A stretch of 39,326 nt of DNA, taken from contig JAJFUA010000262.1 in assembly GCA_021372635.1 (NCBI GenBank), positions 1 to 39,326 on the forward strand, read 5' to 3'. This document shows, piece after piece, positions 31,517 through 39,286 of this stretch. The stretch's first letter is position 1; every line of letters starts with the position of its first letter. The notes below the pieces were generated by a model. The model saw only the letters and a list, made by a program, of their open reading frames with translations. It was not told the DNA's origin and searched no databases. Origin of the DNA: Desulfobacteraceae bacterium. Lineage in GTDB: Bacteria; Desulfobacterota; Syntrophobacteria; Syntrophobacterales; Syntrophobacteraceae. The position numbers and the translations under genes were made by a program.

Positions 31517-32179
31517 TCAGAAGAAATAGGACGACTGCCGCTTGTTCCGCCGTCTTCCCGAGATCCATCCGATGAACCAGCCGGCAAAAAGAACCAGTGC
31601 GCCGGCCCCGAACCACCTGATCATCTGGGAGAGCTTCAGATTTTCGTTTTCCTGGGTCAGGGTACGGATCTGCTCCTGGGCCTCGGTCAACAGGACTTTC
31701 GTCGAATCGCACTCTTCCTTGAGCTTCACGTAATTGGCAGAACCGCTTTTCAGGGCTTCGAACGAGGCGCTGAGCTTCGCGAGCTTGTCCGTCAGGTCTT
31801 TTTCCCTGGCGGAAAGATCGGTCTTTTCCTTTTCCGTGGAATTCAGCTTGTCTTTCAGCGTGGACGTTTCGGCCTGCATGTCTTTGATCAGCGCGTCGTC
31901 GGGGGGGCGCGTGCCGAGAGTGCGGGTCGGCACCCAGCCGTCCCGCTTGTCGCCGGAAGGCGAGGTGAAACGGACGAGCGTCCACTCGCTTTCCTTGAGG
32001 ATTTCCACCGCGGTGCCGGGCGGGAGTGAGCCGATGACCTTTTTATTGGTGCTGGGAGCGGACCGTATCGGTACGTCTTTCGAGTCGATGATGAAGGCCT
32101 TGCCGCCCCAGCTTGCCTGAGCGGTCCAAACCATGATAAGAAGCACTGCCGGTACGATCAAAGCGCGTCTCATGTTCAT
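31517..32179 (-). CDS. SH3-domain, coiled-coil membrane protein (YgiM-like)
   Basis: 220 residues. Signal peptide/anchor at about 5-23 (ALIVPAVLLIMVWTAQAS). A bacterial SH3 domain covers about 27-90 (VPIRSAPSTNKKVIGSLPPGTAVEILKE, DGWVPTRTLGTRPP). A long coiled coil with charged heptads covers about 95-183. A second membrane segment (WFGAGALVLFAGWFIGWISG) lies near the C-terminus with a basic tail. This is the order of the SH3-and-anchor family that includes E. coli YgiM. Four ATGs lie close together (32194, 32185, 32179, 32173). I chose 32179 because a GGGA lies 9 bases upstream. An envelope or scaffold role is likely; partners are unknown. Confidence 0.85.
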   Translation of the reverse strand: MNMRRALIVPAVLLIMVWTAQASWGGKAFIIDSKDVPIRSAPSTNKKVIGSLPPGTAVEILKESEWTLVRFTSPSGDKRDGWVPTRTLGTRPPDDALIKDMQAETSTLKDKLNSTEKEKTDLSAREKDLTDKLAKLSASFEALKSGSANYVKLKEECDSTKVLLTEAQEQIRTLTQENENLKLSQMIRWFGAGALVLFAGWFIGWISGRRRNKRQSSYFF

Positions 32180-32308
32180 CGGCATAAGTCCCATGGCTGC
32201 GAATGGGGTTTGTGGGTGTGCCCGGTGGAGGGCGGTGCATCCAATCCGTTGAGACGCATTATAGATGGAGAGCGGCCGGCGACGCAAGGCAAAAACCGGC
32301 GCCCCGGT

Positions 32309-32337
32309 TTGACTCGCGAAGGATACCGTCTTAATCT
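32309..32337 (+). promoter_or_regulatory. Sigma-70-type promoter for tatD-maf-yggS
   Basis: TTGACT (32309-32314) and TAATCT (32332-32337) are 17 bases apart. The predicted start near 32344 gives a leader of about 45 bases before tatD. Confidence 0.6.
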
Positions 32338-32392
32338 CCGGGGTTCGAAACGTATGGCCATCTGTCCCGGTGCAAGGGGTAACACATTGAAT

Positions 32393-33184
32393 ATGTTGAT
32401 TGACACACATGCTCATCTTGATATGCCGGAACTCGGTGGCGATCTGGACGGCGTCCTGGCCCGGGCCGCCGCCGCGGGAGTCGGGGAGATCATCACGATA
32501 GGGGTCGATCTGCCGAGCAGCCGCAAGGCCCTGGAGCTTGCCTGCAACTGCCGGCGCATTTATGCGACCGCGGGGGTCCATCCGCACGACTCCTTTCCCC
32601 TGGACGCGGAGGCGGCCGGCGAGCTGATCCGGCTTGCGCGCCAGGAACGGGTAGTGGCCATCGGCGAAATCGGCCTGGATTACTACTGGGATCACCAACC
32701 GCGGGCGGTGCAGCAGGAATGTTTCCGCCGCCAGCTGGAACTCGCTGCCGAAGTGGCCCTGCCAGTCGTTTTTCATATCCGGGACGCCTACGAGGACTTC
32801 ATGGACATCATCCGGGATTATGCCGGGAATCTTGCCGGCGGGGTGATGCACTGCTTCTCGGGCAGCTGGGAAGTGGCCGAGTTCTGCCTCGACCTCGGAT
32901 TCTACCTGTCCATTCCGGGCACGGTGACGTTCCCGAAGTCCGGAGTGCAGCAGGAGGTCGCCCGGCGGGCGCCGGCGGACCGGCTGCTCGTGGAAACCGA
33001 TTCGCCCTACCTGGCCCCCGTTCCACGCCGCGGAAAGGTGAACGAACCGGCCTTCGTGGCCTACACCGCCCGCAAGCTGGCCGAACTGCGCGGCTGCACG
33101 TTCGAGGAGATTGCCGGGCAGACGACCGGCAACGCCCGCAGGGCCTTCGGTCTGCCTCCGGATGGCGGGGAGGAAGTGGCGTGA
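32393..33184 (+). CDS. tatD: TatD-family metal-dependent hydrolase (deoxyribonuclease)
   Basis: 263 residues, the usual size. The TIM-barrel metal site begins with DTHAHLD (H6, H8). Then GEIGLDYYWD (metal Glu), FHIRDA, MHCFSG and LVETDSPYLAP (final Asp) follow in the order of the family, whose members are 3'-5' DNA exonucleases acting in repair and DNA turnover. ATG at 32393 lies 13 bases after AAGGGG; TTG at 32387 is in frame with 7-base spacing and may be the true start (adds MN). Its stop overlaps the maf start (TGATG), indicating coupling. Confidence 0.9.
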   Translation: MLIDTHAHLDMPELGGDLDGVLARAAAAGVGEIITIGVDLPSSRKALELACNCRRIYATAGVHPHDSFPLDAEAAGELIRLARQERVVAIGEIGLDYYWDHQPRAVQQECFRRQLELAAEVALPVVFHIRDAYEDFMDIIRDYAGNLAGGVMHCFSGSWEVAEFCLDLGFYLSIPGTVTFPKSGVQQEVARRAPADRLLVETDSPYLAPVPRRGKVNEPAFVAYTARKLAELRGCTFEEIAGQTTGNARRAFGLPPDGGEEVA

Positions 33185-33810
33185 TGGCGCCGTCCGGACT
33201 GCTTGAGACTCCGGTTTTTCAGACTTTGGAGCCGCTCGTGCTGGCTTCGGCCTCGCCCCGGCGCCGTGAGATGCTTTCGGTCCTTGGGCTCGAGTTCGAA
33301 GTGATTCCGAGCGGCACGGCCGAATCGGGCGGGGAAGGGGAGACTCCGGAGACGCTCGTGAAGCGGTGGGCTTCGGAAAAGGCCCAGGCGGTCGCAAGGC
33401 TGCGGCCGGACTGCTGGGTGCTCGGCGCCGACACCGTCGTGCTTCTGGGAAGCACGGTTCTGGGAAAGCCTTCGGACCGTGAGTCGGCCGCGGCCATGCT
33501 GCGGCTCCTCAGCGGCAGGACGCACGACGTGATCAGCGGGATTTGCCTTGCGCGCCGCGACCGGCATTTTCACCAGACGAAAGCCGTGCGCACGCAGGTC
33601 CGCTTCAAGGAACTTGCCGAAAGCGAGATACGTGCCTACGTCGCCACGGGGGAACCCATGGACAAGGCGGGCGCCTACGGTATCCAGGGGCTGGGAGGAT
33701 TCCTGGTGCAGACCGTCCAGGGGTCGTACACGAACGTCGTGGGCCTGCCCCTGTGCGAGACGCTGCAATGGCTTGTGGAACAGGGTGCCATCGCCCCAGC
33801 CGGGGCGTAG
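33184..33810 (+). CDS. maf: Maf-like nucleoside triphosphate pyrophosphatase
   Basis: 208 residues. Maf proteins hydrolyse dTTP/UTP or modified nucleotides to monophosphates, cleaning the pool. Signature LASASPRRREML lies near 20-31. The metal Asp is in LGADTVV, followed by GKP, GRTHDVISG and DKAGAYGIQG. The residue pattern fits the YhdE (dTTP/UTP) branch. ATG at 33184 overlaps the tatD stop by one base, with GGGGAGGA 9 bases upstream. The N-terminus is about 14 residues longer than average. It is in one operon with tatD and yggS. Confidence 0.92.
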   Translation: MAPSGLLETPVFQTLEPLVLASASPRRREMLSVLGLEFEVIPSGTAESGGEGETPETLVKRWASEKAQAVARLRPDCWVLGADTVVLLGSTVLGKPSDRESAAAMLRLLSGRTHDVISGICLARRDRHFHQTKAVRTQVRFKELAESEIRAYVATGEPMDKAGAYGIQGLGGFLVQTVQGSYTNVVGLPLCETLQWLVEQGAIAPAGA

Positions 33811-33825
33811 AGGGGGGAAAACGCG

Positions 33826-34533
33826 ATGAGTTCAATAGCCGAAAACCTGGGGATCATACGGGCGCGGATCGATGATGCGTGCCGGCGCGTGGGGCGCGAT
33901 CCGTCGGAAGTGCGGCTCGTTGGGGTGACCAAAACGGTTCCGGCTTCCCGCATCCGGGAAGGAGTACAGGCCGGGATCGCAATCCTCGGAGAAAACTACA
34001 TACAGGAAGCGCGGACCAAGGTGGAAGCCCTGGGCGATCTCGAGGTCTCCTGGCATTTCATCGGCCACTTGCAGTCCAACAAGGCGAAAATCGCCGTGGA
34101 ATGCTGCGACATGGTCCACACGGTAGACCGGGAGAGCCTGGCGCTGGAGCTGGACCGCCAGGCGAAAAGGGCCGGAAGGGTGGTCCCCGTTCTCATCCAG
34201 GTGAACGTGGGGGACGAGGCGACAAAGAGCGGGACTTCTCCGGAGGCGCTTCCGGGCCTCTTCCGGGTGGTTTCGGGGCTGGAAGGCCTGGCGGTCAGGG
34301 GCCTCATGGCACTGCCTCCCTACGAGGAAGATCCCGAAAGCGCCCGGCCTTATTTCCGGATGCTTCGCGAGCTTTTGGAGGGACTGAAGCGCGACGCGCC
34401 GAAGCCCGGGGACTTGAGGGAACTTTCCATGGGGATGAGCCACGACTTCGAGGTGGCCGTGGAGGAAGGCGCTACACTGGTCCGTATCGGCACGGCCCTT
34501 TTCGGGGAAAGGGCGCCTAGGAACCCGGCATGA
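33826..34533 (+). CDS. yggS: Pyridoxal-phosphate homeostasis protein (YggS/PLPBP)
   Basis: 235 residues. The family binds pyridoxal 5'-phosphate on one lysine without known catalysis and balances PLP and amino-acid pools. The PLP lysine is K36 in LVGVTKTVP. FGENY-like LGENYIQEA, WHFIGHLQSNK, VLIQVNVGDEATKSG, and LSMGMSHDFEVAVEEGATLVRIGTALFG follow in family order. ATG at 33826 is 15 bases after the maf stop with a G-run ribosome site. The 3' end overlaps the convergent rlmB gene by 17 bases. Confidence 0.93.
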   Translation: MSSIAENLGIIRARIDDACRRVGRDPSEVRLVGVTKTVPASRIREGVQAGIAILGENYIQEARTKVEALGDLEVSWHFIGHLQSNKAKIAVECCDMVHTVDRESLALELDRQAKRAGRVVPVLIQVNVGDEATKSGTSPEALPGLFRVVSGLEGLAVRGLMALPPYEEDPESARPYFRMLRELLEGLKRDAPKPGDLRELSMGMSHDFEVAVEEGATLVRIGTALFGERAPRNPA

Positions 34534-35281
34534 CAGCCCTGCGGCGCTGCACTTCGGCGAGGGCGACCGCGCCGGCGGCCGCAGCGTTGAGGGATTGCAG
34601 CGGTCCGCGGGCAGGTATCTTCACGAGCAGATCGCAGTGCTTGCGCACCAGCGGGCGCATGCCCTTCTGTTCGTTCCCGATCACGAGGGCCAGCGGCATG
34701 GAGAGATCCGCCTCGTAGATCGAGCGGTCCCCTTCCAGGTCCAGCCCGACGATCCACAGGCCCGCGTCTTTCATCAGTTCGAGGGAACGGGCGAGATTGA
34801 CGGTCTGTACGACCGGAAGGTAAGACGTGGCCCCTGCGGCCACCTTGATGGCCGCGGCGGTGATCTGTGCCGAGCGGTCTTTGGGGATGACGACCCCCCT
34901 GGCTCCGAGAAAACACGCGCTCCGCAGGATAGCCCCGAGGTTCTGCGGGTCCTGGATGCAGTCCAGCACGATCAGCGGTTCGCGTTCGGCCGCGGGACGC
35001 TCCAGAAGAGCCTCGATGGAGGCATAGGGATATTCCCCGGTCCGCAGGGCGACGCCCTGGTGATGCGCGTGGCCGACCAGGGCCGTAAGACCGTCCCTCG
35101 TCATCTCACGAACGGGTATTCCCCTGTTTTTACCCCATTCGAGCAGTTCCCGGGTTCTCTGGTCCGTTCTGGCCGCAGCCATTTCGCGAATGCCCGGCAT
35201 TCCCGAGCGGAGCGCCTCCCGGACGGGGTTGATTCCCGAAATCCATATTTCCCGGGATGCTGTGTAGGAACGGTCTTTCAT
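34517..35281 (-). CDS. rlmB: 23S rRNA 2'-O-ribose methyltransferase, SpoU/TrmH family (RlmB)
   Basis: 254 residues. An N-terminal substrate-binding domain (GINPVREALRSG) and a SPOUT catalytic domain. Motif 1 LDCIQDPQNLGAILRSA, motif 2 LALVIGNEQKGM, and motif 3 IPARGPLQSLNAAAAGAVAL are diagnostic. RlmB methylates G2251 in the 23S peptidyl-transferase centre using S-adenosylmethionine. ATG at 35281 lies 29 bases after the gmk stop; no clear Shine-Dalgarno is visible, suggesting coupling or a leaderless-like start. The RNA target is inferred from the family; tRNA is possible in some TrmH relatives. Confidence 0.92.
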   Translation of the reverse strand: MKDRSYTASREIWISGINPVREALRSGMPGIREMAAARTDQRTRELLEWGKNRGIPVREMTRDGLTALVGHAHHQGVALRTGEYPYASIEALLERPAAEREPLIVLDCIQDPQNLGAILRSACFLGARGVVIPKDRSAQITAAAIKVAAGATSYLPVVQTVNLARSLELMKDAGLWIVGLDLEGDRSIYEADLSMPLALVIGNEQKGMRPLVRKHCDLLVKIPARGPLQSLNAAAAGAVALAEVQRRRAVMPGS

Positions 35282-35310
35282 GGGCTTGGCACCGGATGGG
35301 GGAAAAGGGT

Positions 35311-35937
35311 CTAGAGGATCTGCGGAGCCAGGAATGATCGAAGGCGGGGCGCCTGGACCGCCCGGTCGCAACGGCAGGCGCGCAGGATCGCGTTCAGATC
35401 CGCTATGGCTTCCTCGAGCACGTCGTTGACGATGACGAAATCGTACCAGGGAAACTGCTGGATTTCGACCCTCGCTGCGGCGAGACGCCTGGTGAGCTGT
35501 TCCGGAGATTCCGTGCCTCGGCCCCTGAGCCTTTCCTCCAGTACATCCATGGAGGGCGGCAGGATGAAGATGGTATGGGCCGAGGGGAAAACGCTGCGGA
35601 CCTGCCGTGCTCCCTGGACGTCGATGTCCAGGAGCACGTCGTCGCCGCTCTTGAGCCAGCGATCGATCCGTTCGCCGTCCGTCCCGTAGAACTTCCCGTG
35701 GACTTCCGCCCATTCGAGGAAACGCCCCGCCTGGATGCCGGCGACGAATTCCTCCCGGGTCAGGTAATGATAATCCTTTCCCGGTACTTCCCCCGGCCTC
35801 GGCGACCTTGTCGTGCAGGAGACCGAAAAGCGCAGGTCGGGACGGTTCTCGAGAACGGGCCGGATGATGGTGGTCTTCCCAACGCCCGATGGAGCGGAGA
35901 CCACGAACAATTGTCCTCCAGGGGGCTGGAAAGGCAT
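35311..35937 (-). CDS. gmk: Guanylate kinase
   Basis: 208 residues. It phosphorylates GMP to GDP with ATP. The P-loop SAPSGVGKTT is near 14-23. The GMP-binding segment includes SCTTRSPRPGE and KDYHYLT, followed by GKFYGTD and LLDIDVQGARQV; an R-x-RGTES lid sequence follows. ATG at 35937 is only 4 bases after the remA-like stop, so translation is coupled. The order yicC - remA - gmk is widespread in bacteria. Confidence 0.96.
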   Translation of the reverse strand: MPFQPPGGQLFVVSAPSGVGKTTIIRPVLENRPDLRFSVSCTTRSPRPGEVPGKDYHYLTREEFVAGIQAGRFLEWAEVHGKFYGTDGERIDRWLKSGDDVLLDIDVQGARQVRSVFPSAHTIFILPPSMDVLEERLRGRGTESPEQLTRRLAAARVEIQQFPWYDFVIVNDVLEEAIADLNAILRACRCDRAVQAPRLRSFLAPQIL

Positions 35938-35941
35938 ACCG

Positions 35942-36226
35942 CTATTCTTTTTCCTGTCTCAATATGTTGATGTCTTTGGAACCTGTTTCGATCAGCAGGC
36001 GCTGCGCTATGGTCTCGGCCTGCACGCCGGACAGGATGACATGGTCGCTGTCCGTGATGATGATGGAGCGCGTCCGCCTGCCCATGGTGGCGTCCACCAG
36101 CTTGTTGGCGAGCTTGGCATCTTCCTTGAGACGCTTCATGGGAGCCGACGCGGGAGAAACAATCGCTACAACCCGATTTGCGAGCACCGTGTTCCCAAAG
36201 CCGATATTCAGCAGTTTAACATCCAT
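35942..36226 (-). CDS. remA: DUF370/RemA-family protein
   Basis: 94 residues, close to the 85-95 of the family. [19 protein letters not shown] and [36 protein letters not shown] are family signatures. In Bacillus subtilis RemA is a DNA-binding activator of biofilm-matrix genes; in proteobacteria the role is unclear. ATG at 36226 has GAGG 6 bases upstream on the - strand; an in-frame start at 36277 would add 17 residues. It lies between yicC and gmk on the same strand. Its presence in a genome segment rich in exopolysaccharide genes is suggestive but unproven. Confidence 0.9.
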   Translation of the reverse strand: MDVKLLNIGFGNTVLANRVVAIVSPASAPMKRLKEDAKLANKLVDATMGRRTRSIIITDSDHVILSGVQAETIAQRLLIETGSKDINILRQEKE

Positions 36227-36381
36227 AATGATCCTCACTTTGGCTTGGATTTCGAACGACGGTTCGTCTGAGCACAAACGCCACTGGCGGCCACGGAGTC
36301 CTTCCCTCTTGTGACGCCGGGCGGCGAACGCAATAGGACGGCGTTCCCGATTGGCTGGGACAAACCTCCCCCCCTCTTTGA

Positions 36382-36439
36382 AAGCCGACGGACCCGGCAG
36401 CCGCCCACCAACCCGGCGTCCGCCTGCGCACGTCGGCTT
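36382..36439. repeat. Inverted repeat, 9-base perfect arms
   Basis: AAGCCGACG (36382-36390) and CGTCGGCTT (36431-36439) are perfect complements around 40 bases. A second small hairpin CCTTTCC-N8-GGAAAGG follows at 36443-36464. Confidence 0.5.
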
Positions 36440-36466
36440 CGTCCTTTCCGCACCGCTGGAAAGGAT

Positions 36467-36544
36467 CAGGGTGAAAGGGATAATAGTCCGTTCCGGGTAT
36501 CCCTCTCACCCCAGCCCTCTCCCCCCCGTGAGTGGAGAAGGGGA
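36467..36544. repeat. Dispersed intergenic repeat unit with nested hairpins
   Basis: CAGGGTGAAAGGGATA (36467-36482) pairs imperfectly with TATCCCTCTCACCCCAG (36498-36514). The next bases CCCTCTCC... pair with GGAGAAGGGG near 36535-36544. The CTCACCCCAGCCCTCTCCC core is a common intergenic repeat in GC-rich proteobacteria. Confidence 0.55.
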
Positions 36545-36735
36545 TTCCGGCCAGCCGACAATAAAAGTATAGGGTATTAGATTCGGCTGATTTTGGCTGA
36601 ATGCCTCAGAAAATGCAAGGAAATTAAAACTTCACCCGGCGAAAGTGGGGCGATCCTGCGCCGGAAGCGATTCTCCGGGCTGCCGGCGATCGTGTGCAAG
36701 ACCCCGGCAGGTCCCCGGAAAACGCTCCCTGCGGA

Positions 36736-37617
36736 TCATTCGATATTCTGGACCTGCTCCTTGAGTTTTCCGATTTCGCTCTTGATCCTCACGATGGCCT
36801 GCACGGTATCCAGGTCGCCCGTCTTGCAGCCGATCGTATTGGCTTCCCGATGGAGTTCCTGGGTGAGAAAATCCAGGCGCCGGCCGTCGGCGGGCTTCGT
36901 TCCCTTCAAGAGCGACTCCATCTGTTCGATGTGGCTCTGGAAACGGACGATCTCCTCGTTGATGTCCGCGCGTTCCGCCATGTAGGCCACTTCCTGCAGG
37001 AGCCGGGACTCATCGAGATCCTTGGTGGACAGCAGTTCCTCGACGCGCTCCCTCATCCGTTTCTGGTAGTCCTCGATAATGGTTCCCTTGCGGCCTTCGA
37101 CGAGGGACAGTTCGGAGCGGAGGATTTCCAGCCGAGTCATGCAGTCCTGGAGCAGCGCGTCTCCTTCGTGGCAGCGCATGTCCTGGATCTGGCGGAGCGC
37201 TTCCGTGAGGGAACCGGTCAGCAGTTCCTTGAGAATATCCCGGTCGACGGCGGCTTCCCGCGACTGGTAGATGTGCGGGTTGATCATCAGGTGGGCGCGG
37301 GTGGGCGGGTCGGTTCCCGGCAGCCGCCTGTGCAGTTCCTGGAGCTGCTCCCAGTAAAAGCGCGCGACGGACTGGTCGATCTTCGGGGCCTTCTGTTCAA
37401 CGATGGTGGTTTCGATCTGTACGAACACTTCGATTCGTCCGCGCCGCATGGACTGTGAAATCTGTCTGCGAAGCGTGTCTTCGAATTCCAGGTAGTTTTT
37501 CGGAAGGCGCAGAACGATGTCGAGATAGCGGCTGTTCAGCGTCCGGACCTCGATCGTTATGGAGTAGCCGGCGTCTTCCACTTGAGTTCGCCCGAAGGCG
37601 GTCATGCTGCAAATCAA
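36736..37617 (-). CDS. yicC: YicC-family endoribonuclease
   Basis: 293 residues, the usual length. MICSMTAFGRTQ at the start, RTLNSRYLDIVLRLP at about 24-38, RRGRIEVFV, DLDESRLLQEVAYMAERADINEEIVRFQSH, and GRRLDFLTQELHREANTIGCK near the C-terminus are all family landmarks. E. coli YicC cleaves RNA and affects RyhB turnover. The start is TTG at 37617, decided by GGGAGG 6 bases upstream; an internal ATG four codons later is 18 bases from that site, too far. It lies downstream of DUF4416 on the same strand with a 16-base gap. Confidence 0.92.
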   Translation of the reverse strand: MICSMTAFGRTQVEDAGYSITIEVRTLNSRYLDIVLRLPKNYLEFEDTLRRQISQSMRRGRIEVFVQIETTIVEQKAPKIDQSVARFYWEQLQELHRRLPGTDPPTRAHLMINPHIYQSREAAVDRDILKELLTGSLTEALRQIQDMRCHEGDALLQDCMTRLEILRSELSLVEGRKGTIIEDYQKRMRERVEELLSTKDLDESRLLQEVAYMAERADINEEIVRFQSHIEQMESLLKGTKPADGRRLDFLTQELHREANTIGCKTGDLDTVQAIVRIKSEIGKLKEQVQNIE

Positions 37618-37633
37618 AGGGCACCTCCCTGTT

Positions 37634-38176
37634 TCATCCCCTGCGGGGCAGTTTTCCGCTCCGCTGAAAGCGGAGAGTATTCCGAAGGGCGTCGAGATAG
37701 CCGAGAAGCGTGGCATCGCTGTAATCCGGGTAGGTCCATGGGAATGCCCGGTACGCTCCGTCCTGGTACATCAGGGTCAGATCGGCGTAGATCCCGTCGC
37801 GCATATAGATTCTGTGGGTGTAATTCTTGCCGGTGGCCAGGATGAGCCGCTCTTCGCTCAGGAGTCCCGGGTCGATGTTCACCCGCCGTTTCCCGTCGGC
37901 GGAAAGCCGGCTTTCGACGTCGTTGGTGAAGAGCTTGATGTCGGGCAGCGTTTCGGGGCGCACGAGTTCCACGAAACTGCCGGTTTGGCGATAAAGCTCG
38001 GCTCCCATCTCCTTTTCGTAATACGACGTGTAGGAAAACGGGCGGGGATCGGAAAGAAAATCCAGGGGGCCGAAGCGCCCGGACAGGCTTTCCAGCGCCT
38101 GGAGCTGTACGTCGAAATCGCGGAAAAGGAGTCCGACGATCAGTTTTGCCGGCATCGGCTCTTTAGGTTGGCTCAT
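37634..38176 (-). CDS. DUF4416 family protein
   Basis: 180 residues. PAKLIVGLLFRDFDVQ at the start, then FLSDPRPFSYTSYYEKEMG, KLFTNDVESRLSADGKRRVNIDPGLLSEERLILATGKNYTHRIYMRDGIYADLTLMYQDG, and FPWTYPDYSDA near the end match the DUF4416 family, common beside yicC in deltaproteobacteria. The role is unknown. Conserved polar residues (NIDPG, K-N-Y-T-H-R) suggest a binding or catalytic site. ATG at 38176 lacks a strong ribosome site; an in-frame ATG seven codons later is an alternative. Confidence 0.85.
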   Translation of the reverse strand: MSQPKEPMPAKLIVGLLFRDFDVQLQALESLSGRFGPLDFLSDPRPFSYTSYYEKEMGAELYRQTGSFVELVRPETLPDIKLFTNDVESRLSADGKRRVNIDPGLLSEERLILATGKNYTHRIYMRDGIYADLTLMYQDGAYRAFPWTYPDYSDATLLGYLDALRNTLRFQRSGKLPRRG

Positions 38177-38266
38177 CGGTTTGCCGTGTCTCGGGTCCCG
38201 GGACGGACCGGCCGCGCTCCGTGTCCTCGTCCACGAACGGGTTCATGCCGCGGTTTGCAGGGGATC

Positions 38267-39274
38267 TCAAAAACTTCCCACGGCGTCCAGGAGCTGGGAG
38301 GCGGAAACGGCGGCGGTTCCCACTTCGCCCACTACGATCCCTGCGGCGATGTTGGCCAGAAGCGCGGCTCTCACCGGGGGCAGGCCCGCCGCGATCCCCA
38401 GGGTCAGCGTGGCGATGACCGTATCGCCCGCTCCGGTTACATCGTATACGCGACGCGCCACTGTGGGAATGTTGGTCATGACCCCGTCCCTCTGAAAGAG
38501 ACTCATTCCCGCCTTCCCCCGGGTGATCAGAACGGTCTCGCATTCGAGGCGTTCGAGAAGCTTCGTGCCCGCCGAGACCAGGGAAGCCGTATCGTGGATC
38601 TCGACTCCCGACATCCTGGTCGCTTCGAGATGGTTGGGCGTCACAAGGGTCACGCCGCGGTAGAGGGCCGCGTCCGGGAGCTTGGGGTCGACGATGATCG
38701 GCAGGCGCTTCGACGTTCTCAGGGAACGGAGGGCGTCCATGAGTTCCATGGTCACCACTCCCTTGGCATAGTCGGAGACGATGATTCCGTCGAGCCCGTC
38801 CAGCCGTTCCCGGATGTACGTGAGCATCCGGTCGAGAGAATTTCTGCCCAGGGGAGCGCGCCGTTCCCGGTCGTAGCGGACGACCTGCTGGTTCTGGGCG
38901 ATGATGCGCGTCTTGATGGTCGTGGGCCGGCCTTCCTCGACGATGAGGCCGTCCGTGGGCACGCGGAGCCCGTCCAGCAGCCCGATCAGTTCGCTTCCGG
39001 GGTGGTCGTTGCCGATCACGCCGGTCACGGTGACCTGGGCGCCCAGGGTTGCGGCGTTGTGGACCACGTTGGCCGTGCCGCCGAGAAGGCGCGTTTCTTC
39101 GCGAACCTCCACCACCGGCACCGGCGCTTCGGGAGAAATCCGGGTCACGTCGCCCCAGATGAAGGTGTCGAGCATGAGATCCCCGATGATGAGAATGCGG
39201 CAGCGGGGAAAACGCTCTACGGCCTCTGCGAGATGTGCCCGCTCTTCATCGTCGAGTCGCAGGTGGTCGTGCAT
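38267..39274 (-). CDS. rfaE1: D-glycero-beta-D-manno-heptose-7-phosphate kinase (PfkB family)
   Basis: 335 residues, equal to the kinase half of HldE without the adenylyltransferase half. ILIIGDLMLDTFIWGDVTRISPEAPVPVV (27-55) is the heptose-kinase start. GGTANVVHNAATLGAQ (65-80), IIVDPK (193-198), VTPNHLEA (211-218), and the PfkB catalytic DVTGAGDTVIATL with Asp284 follow. It phosphorylates heptose 7-phosphate at C1 in ADP-heptose synthesis for lipopolysaccharide core. ATG at 39274 has AGG close upstream. The adenylyltransferase (rfaE2) is not in this window, so the two-gene arrangement is inferred. It starts 12 bases after the Trm112-like stop. Confidence 0.93.
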   Translation of the reverse strand: MHDHLRLDDEERAHLAEAVERFPRCRILIIGDLMLDTFIWGDVTRISPEAPVPVVEVREETRLLGGTANVVHNAATLGAQVTVTGVIGNDHPGSELIGLLDGLRVPTDGLIVEEGRPTTIKTRIIAQNQQVVRYDRERRAPLGRNSLDRMLTYIRERLDGLDGIIVSDYAKGVVTMELMDALRSLRTSKRLPIIVDPKLPDAALYRGVTLVTPNHLEATRMSGVEIHDTASLVSAGTKLLERLECETVLITRGKAGMSLFQRDGVMTNIPTVARRVYDVTGAGDTVIATLTLGIAAGLPPVRAALLANIAAGIVVGEVGTAAVSASQLLDAVGSF

Positions 39275-39286
39275 GTGGAACCTGCC

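Larger units (their letters stand above)
36227..36735. other. Intergenic repeat region between yicC and remA
   Basis: This 509-base gap interrupts an otherwise tight gene order. It holds stacked inverted repeats at 36382-36439, 36443-36464 and 36467-36544. Both edges contain AT-rich sequence. No gene is seen. Confidence 0.6.
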
